DNA of 7,014 nt. It comes from Kiloniellaceae bacterium (GTDB taxonomy: Bacteria; Pseudomonadota; Alphaproteobacteria; Kiloniellales; Kiloniellaceae). Positions 5,283-7,014 of the stretch are shown piece by piece. Positions within the stretch are counted from its first letter, which is position 1; every line of letters starts with the position of its first letter. Where the stretch lies: NCBI GenBank assembly GCA_028280915.1, contig JANQKX010000417.1:1-7014 (forward strand), read 5' to 3'. The position numbers and the translations under genes were made by a program. The notes beneath the pieces were generated by a model that was given only the letters and a program-made list of their open reading frames with translations, did no database searches and had not been told where the DNA came from.

Positions 5283-6992
5283 TCAGCCTCCCGTCTCTCT
5301 GTTGTTGGGACTTTGCCCGACCAGCTCCCGGGGCGGCCGGGGCACGATGCGAAGCTCCAGGACAAAACCGTCCATTTCCAGTCGGCTCCGCCCGCGGCGC
5401 AACTTTTCCTCCGCCACGGTCAGGCCCAGGGCTTCCAAGTTCCGGTCCAGCTTGCTGATGAAAAGCTGCCCCGAGGTGTCACTCAGCGCCCAGCCCGCCA
5501 GGGTGAAGTTCTCGATGGTGCCTTTTCGCTCCTCGATGGAATCCAAGACCACCTCCTCGTTGATGGAGTCCTGGACGGCGGCCAGGATATCCGGGACACG
5601 GTCCCGCCGGGCCAAAAGGATGTTTTCCACGATGTTGAGCTTTGTCTGATAGTCGGCCAGCTCCGCCTGACGAACGGCGATTTGCTCCTGCAGATCCTGG
5701 ATTTCCCGGTTGGTCCGCTCCAGCGCCTTGTTGAGGGTCAAGGTCTCGTCGAACTGTTGGTTCAAGCTCGCCAGGCGGCCCTCGAACTGCACCAAGCGCC
5801 AGCGATTTCCCGCCTCCACGCCGATGATGACCAGCAAAACCGAGGCGGCGATGGCGATCCGGATGACATCGGGGTTTTTCCAAAGGGGCGGCGCCGGGTC
5901 AGAAGCCTCCAGACGCACGGCCAGTTGGCTGGACGCCAGGCCCATCATGTGCAGGCCGGCGCCGAGCAAAACCTCGTTGCCTTCCGGCAAGGGCATCACC
6001 TCGCGGCCGAGCCGCTGACCCAGATCGGCCGCCGGGGCGGTGTCCTCGGCCTGCAGGCAGACCCGCTCGATTCCCGGGCGCATTTCTTCCTGACAAATGG
6101 CGATGGAGGGATCGTCGGCCACGTCCTCCACACTGCGCCGCTCGCTGCGGAAGGTGATGATGCGGTCGGCTTCGCCACGGATGCAGGTGATCTGCTCTTG
6201 CTGGATCTGGATCAAGATGCGCTGGGATTCGGGCTGGGCAATATGGTTCAGAGCGGCAAAGGCCGTGCCCGCCAGAGGATAGATCCAAGCCAAGCGAAGG
6301 CCGTTGCGGCTGAAGGCGGCGGACCACTGCTTGCGGATGCTCTCGCCGATGCCGCAGACATACCAGCTGACCCGGATCGAGCCGTCCATCTCCTCGTTTT
6401 CGATGGGCTGCCAGCCGCAGGCGATGTCGTCGTCGGCCACCACCAGCTTTTCCCGCAGCATCAGGCACTCGTCCAACTGCTCGCGGGTGATAAAGTTCTT
6501 TTCCACCGCCATCTCGCCGAAACGGATCAGGCGCTTGCCGCCGGCCGCCTGGGTTTCCAGGTCCACGGCGATCTCATGGCGCTGGGCCCGGGTCAGGAAG
6601 CCGCGGCCCTCCATGATGGCGCCGATCATCCACAGCTCGTTCTGCTGGGCGAACTGAGGCTCCAGCTCCCAGCGGATCATCTCGCGCATCTGGGCCTTGG
6701 GCCGGGGCTTGTCCGGCGTCACGGGCAGATCCACGATGGCCCCCACGGCGCTGGCGCTCACCAGGCATACGGTCTTGGGCAGGCGGCCCGCCTGTCCCTT
6801 CAACTGGCGCAGGATCTCGGAGATGGCGTTGATGGGATCGGTGGAACGGGAGCTATAGGGACCCACCACCTCCGGGCTGCCCCGGCGCGGCTTGATCAGC
6901 GCCCCGCGCAGCCGGAATCCGTCGCTCTCGAAGGCCAGCACCGGCCCGGCACCGCCGGCCACGCTGGGCAAAAACTGTTGAATCTTCGCCAT
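5283..6992 (-). CDS. PilM-PilN fusion / GspL- or MshI-like protein with an inserted MshEN-like repeat
   Basis: This 569-residue protein appears to join PilM- and PilN-type functions in one chain. Residues about 17-115 and 205-360 read as a degenerate actin-like (PilM/GspL) cytoplasmic domain. One membrane segment follows (about 376-393), then a coiled coil (about 400-455), then a PilN-type periplasmic ferredoxin-like domain (about 463-550, including NFTLAGWALSDTSGQLFISKL). The loops that bind ATP in PilM are not recognisable: the first reads AFESDGFRLRG (20-30), the second IQIQQEQITCIRG (261-273), and no GG pair follows VCLQAED (311-317). Residues about 118-205 are an insertion holding two MshEN-like motif copies. 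AGGAGG at 6998-7003, 5 bases before the ATG, fixes the start. The next gene begins one base after its stop. GspL and MshI proteins have a comparable layout, so the exact name is open. The role as anchor between cytoplasmic motor and periplasm is inferred from domains and context. Confidence 0.85.
   Translation of the reverse strand: MAKIQQFLPSVAGGAGPVLAFESDGFRLRGALIKPRRGSPEVVGPYSSRSTDPINAISEILRQLKGQAGRLPKTVCLVSASAVGAIVDLPVTPDKPRPKAQMREMIRWELEPQFAQQNELWMIGAIMEGRGFLTRAQRHEIAVDLETQAAGGKRLIRFGEMAVEKNFITREQLDECLMLREKLVVADDDIACGWQPIENEEMDGSIRVSWYVCGIGESIRKQWSAAFSRNGLRLAWIYPLAGTAFAALNHIAQPESQRILIQIQQEQITCIRGEADRIITFRSERRSVEDVADDPSIAICQEEMRPGIERVCLQAEDTAPAADLGQRLGREVMPLPEGNEVLLGAGLHMMGLASSQLAVRLEASDPAPPLWKNPDVIRIAIAASVLLVIIGVEAGNRWRLVQFEGRLASLNQQFDETLTLNKALERTNREIQDLQEQIAVRQAELADYQTKLNIVENILLARRDRVPDILAAVQDSINEEVVLDSIEERKGTIENFTLAGWALSDTSGQLFISKLDRNLEALGLTVAEEKLRRGRSRLEMDGFVLELRIVPRPPRELVGQSPNNRETGG
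5287..5292 (-). promoter_or_regulatory. Ribosome binding site that decides the PilO-like start
   Basis: GGGAGG on the minus strand ends 5 bases before ATG 5281. It lies within the last codons of the upstream fusion gene (Thr-Gly-Gly-stop), so ribosomes ending there are well placed to restart. It argues against the longer in-frame start at 5365. Confidence 0.8.
6444..6629 (-). repeat. Tandem MshEN-like motif pair inside the PilM-PilN fusion
   Basis: Two protein motifs lie 35 residues apart in the fusion protein. Copy 1 spans residues 122-148 (bases 6549-6629) and copy 2 spans 157-183 (6444-6524). Identical pairs at this fixed pitch are G124/G159, F132/F167, T134/T169, R135/R170, Q137/Q172, E140/E175 and E146/E181, with L133/I168 conservative. 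Copy 2 fits the spacing of the 24-residue MshEN motif (R-L-G, then aliphatic pairs around a Gly, two spaced Leu, final Gln): R157, G159, V163, I168, L173 and L177 match, while Leu2 is Phe, the central Gly is Asn and the final Gln is Arg. Copy 1 keeps G124 and the central G131 but lacks the arginine. The family match is by eye; the duplication itself is read directly from the translation. Confidence 0.6.
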
Positions 6993-6997
6993 GTTGG

Positions 6998-7003
6998 CCT
7001 CCT
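6998..7003 (-). promoter_or_regulatory. Ribosome binding site of the PilM-PilN fusion gene
   Basis: AGGAGG on the minus strand lies 5 bases before the ATG at 6992. It is a near-perfect anti-16S match, the strongest in the window, and decides the start. Only 22 bases upstream of this start are visible, and no promoter is recognisable in them. Confidence 0.85.
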
Positions 7004-7014
7004 TCCCTCTATGT

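Noticed and set aside
5282..5365. Longer start of the PilO-like gene at ATG 5365
   Set aside because: It would overlap the fusion gene by over 80 bases and add a tail unlike the family; the good ribosome site at 5287-5292 fits ATG 5281.
1..7014. tRNA, rRNA, CRISPR array, insertion sequence or other mobile element
   Set aside because: Coding sequence fills the window without room for these, and I saw no regularly spaced repeats, terminal inverted repeats or transposase-like protein.

Overview
The window is a GC-rich, densely coding stretch that carries most of the inner-membrane motor of a type IV pilus or a closely related type II secretion / MSHA-like machine. Coding density, GC-rich codon choice, Shine-Dalgarno sites and the double-membrane machinery point to a Gram-negative bacterium, most likely in the Pseudomonadota. 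I cannot name a genus from the sequence alone.

Layout: positions 1-567 (+) hold the C-terminal two thirds of a prepilin peptidase (PilD/GspO family), cut by the left edge. Everything from 575 to 6992 is one tightly packed minus-strand gene cluster. Read in its own direction it runs: a PilM/PilN-type fusion protein (6992-5283), a PilO-like protein (5281-4628), a PilT-like retraction ATPase (4624-3461), a PilB/GspE-type assembly ATPase (3445-1823) and a PilC/GspF platform protein (1819-575). Gaps between consecutive genes are 1, 3, 15 and 3 bases, so the five genes are almost certainly one translationally coupled operon. The cluster converges on the peptidase gene with only 7 bases between the two stop codons. 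No stretch above 22 bases lacks a gene. No RNA gene, mobile element, CRISPR array or promoter is visible, and the operon promoter is probably beyond position 7014.

How the parts fit: the peptidase matures and N-methylates prepilins. The platform protein PilC/GspF sits in the inner membrane and is turned by the cytoplasmic hexameric ATPases, PilB for extension and PilT for retraction. The PilM/PilN fusion and the PilO-like protein form the alignment complex that links the motor to the periplasm. No major pilin, PilP or secretin is in the window.

The point most worth a second look is in the PilM/PilN fusion. Its actin-like half has lost the recognisable nucleotide-binding loops. It also carries an inserted segment with two copies, 35 residues apart, of a motif resembling the MshEN / type II secretion E N-terminal repeat, a module known in other proteins for binding cyclic di-GMP and normally found on the ATPase. 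The PilB/GspE protein of the same operon has an eroded version of this repeat at its own N-terminus. This suggests, as inference only, that the sensory module was moved or duplicated from ATPase to alignment complex.
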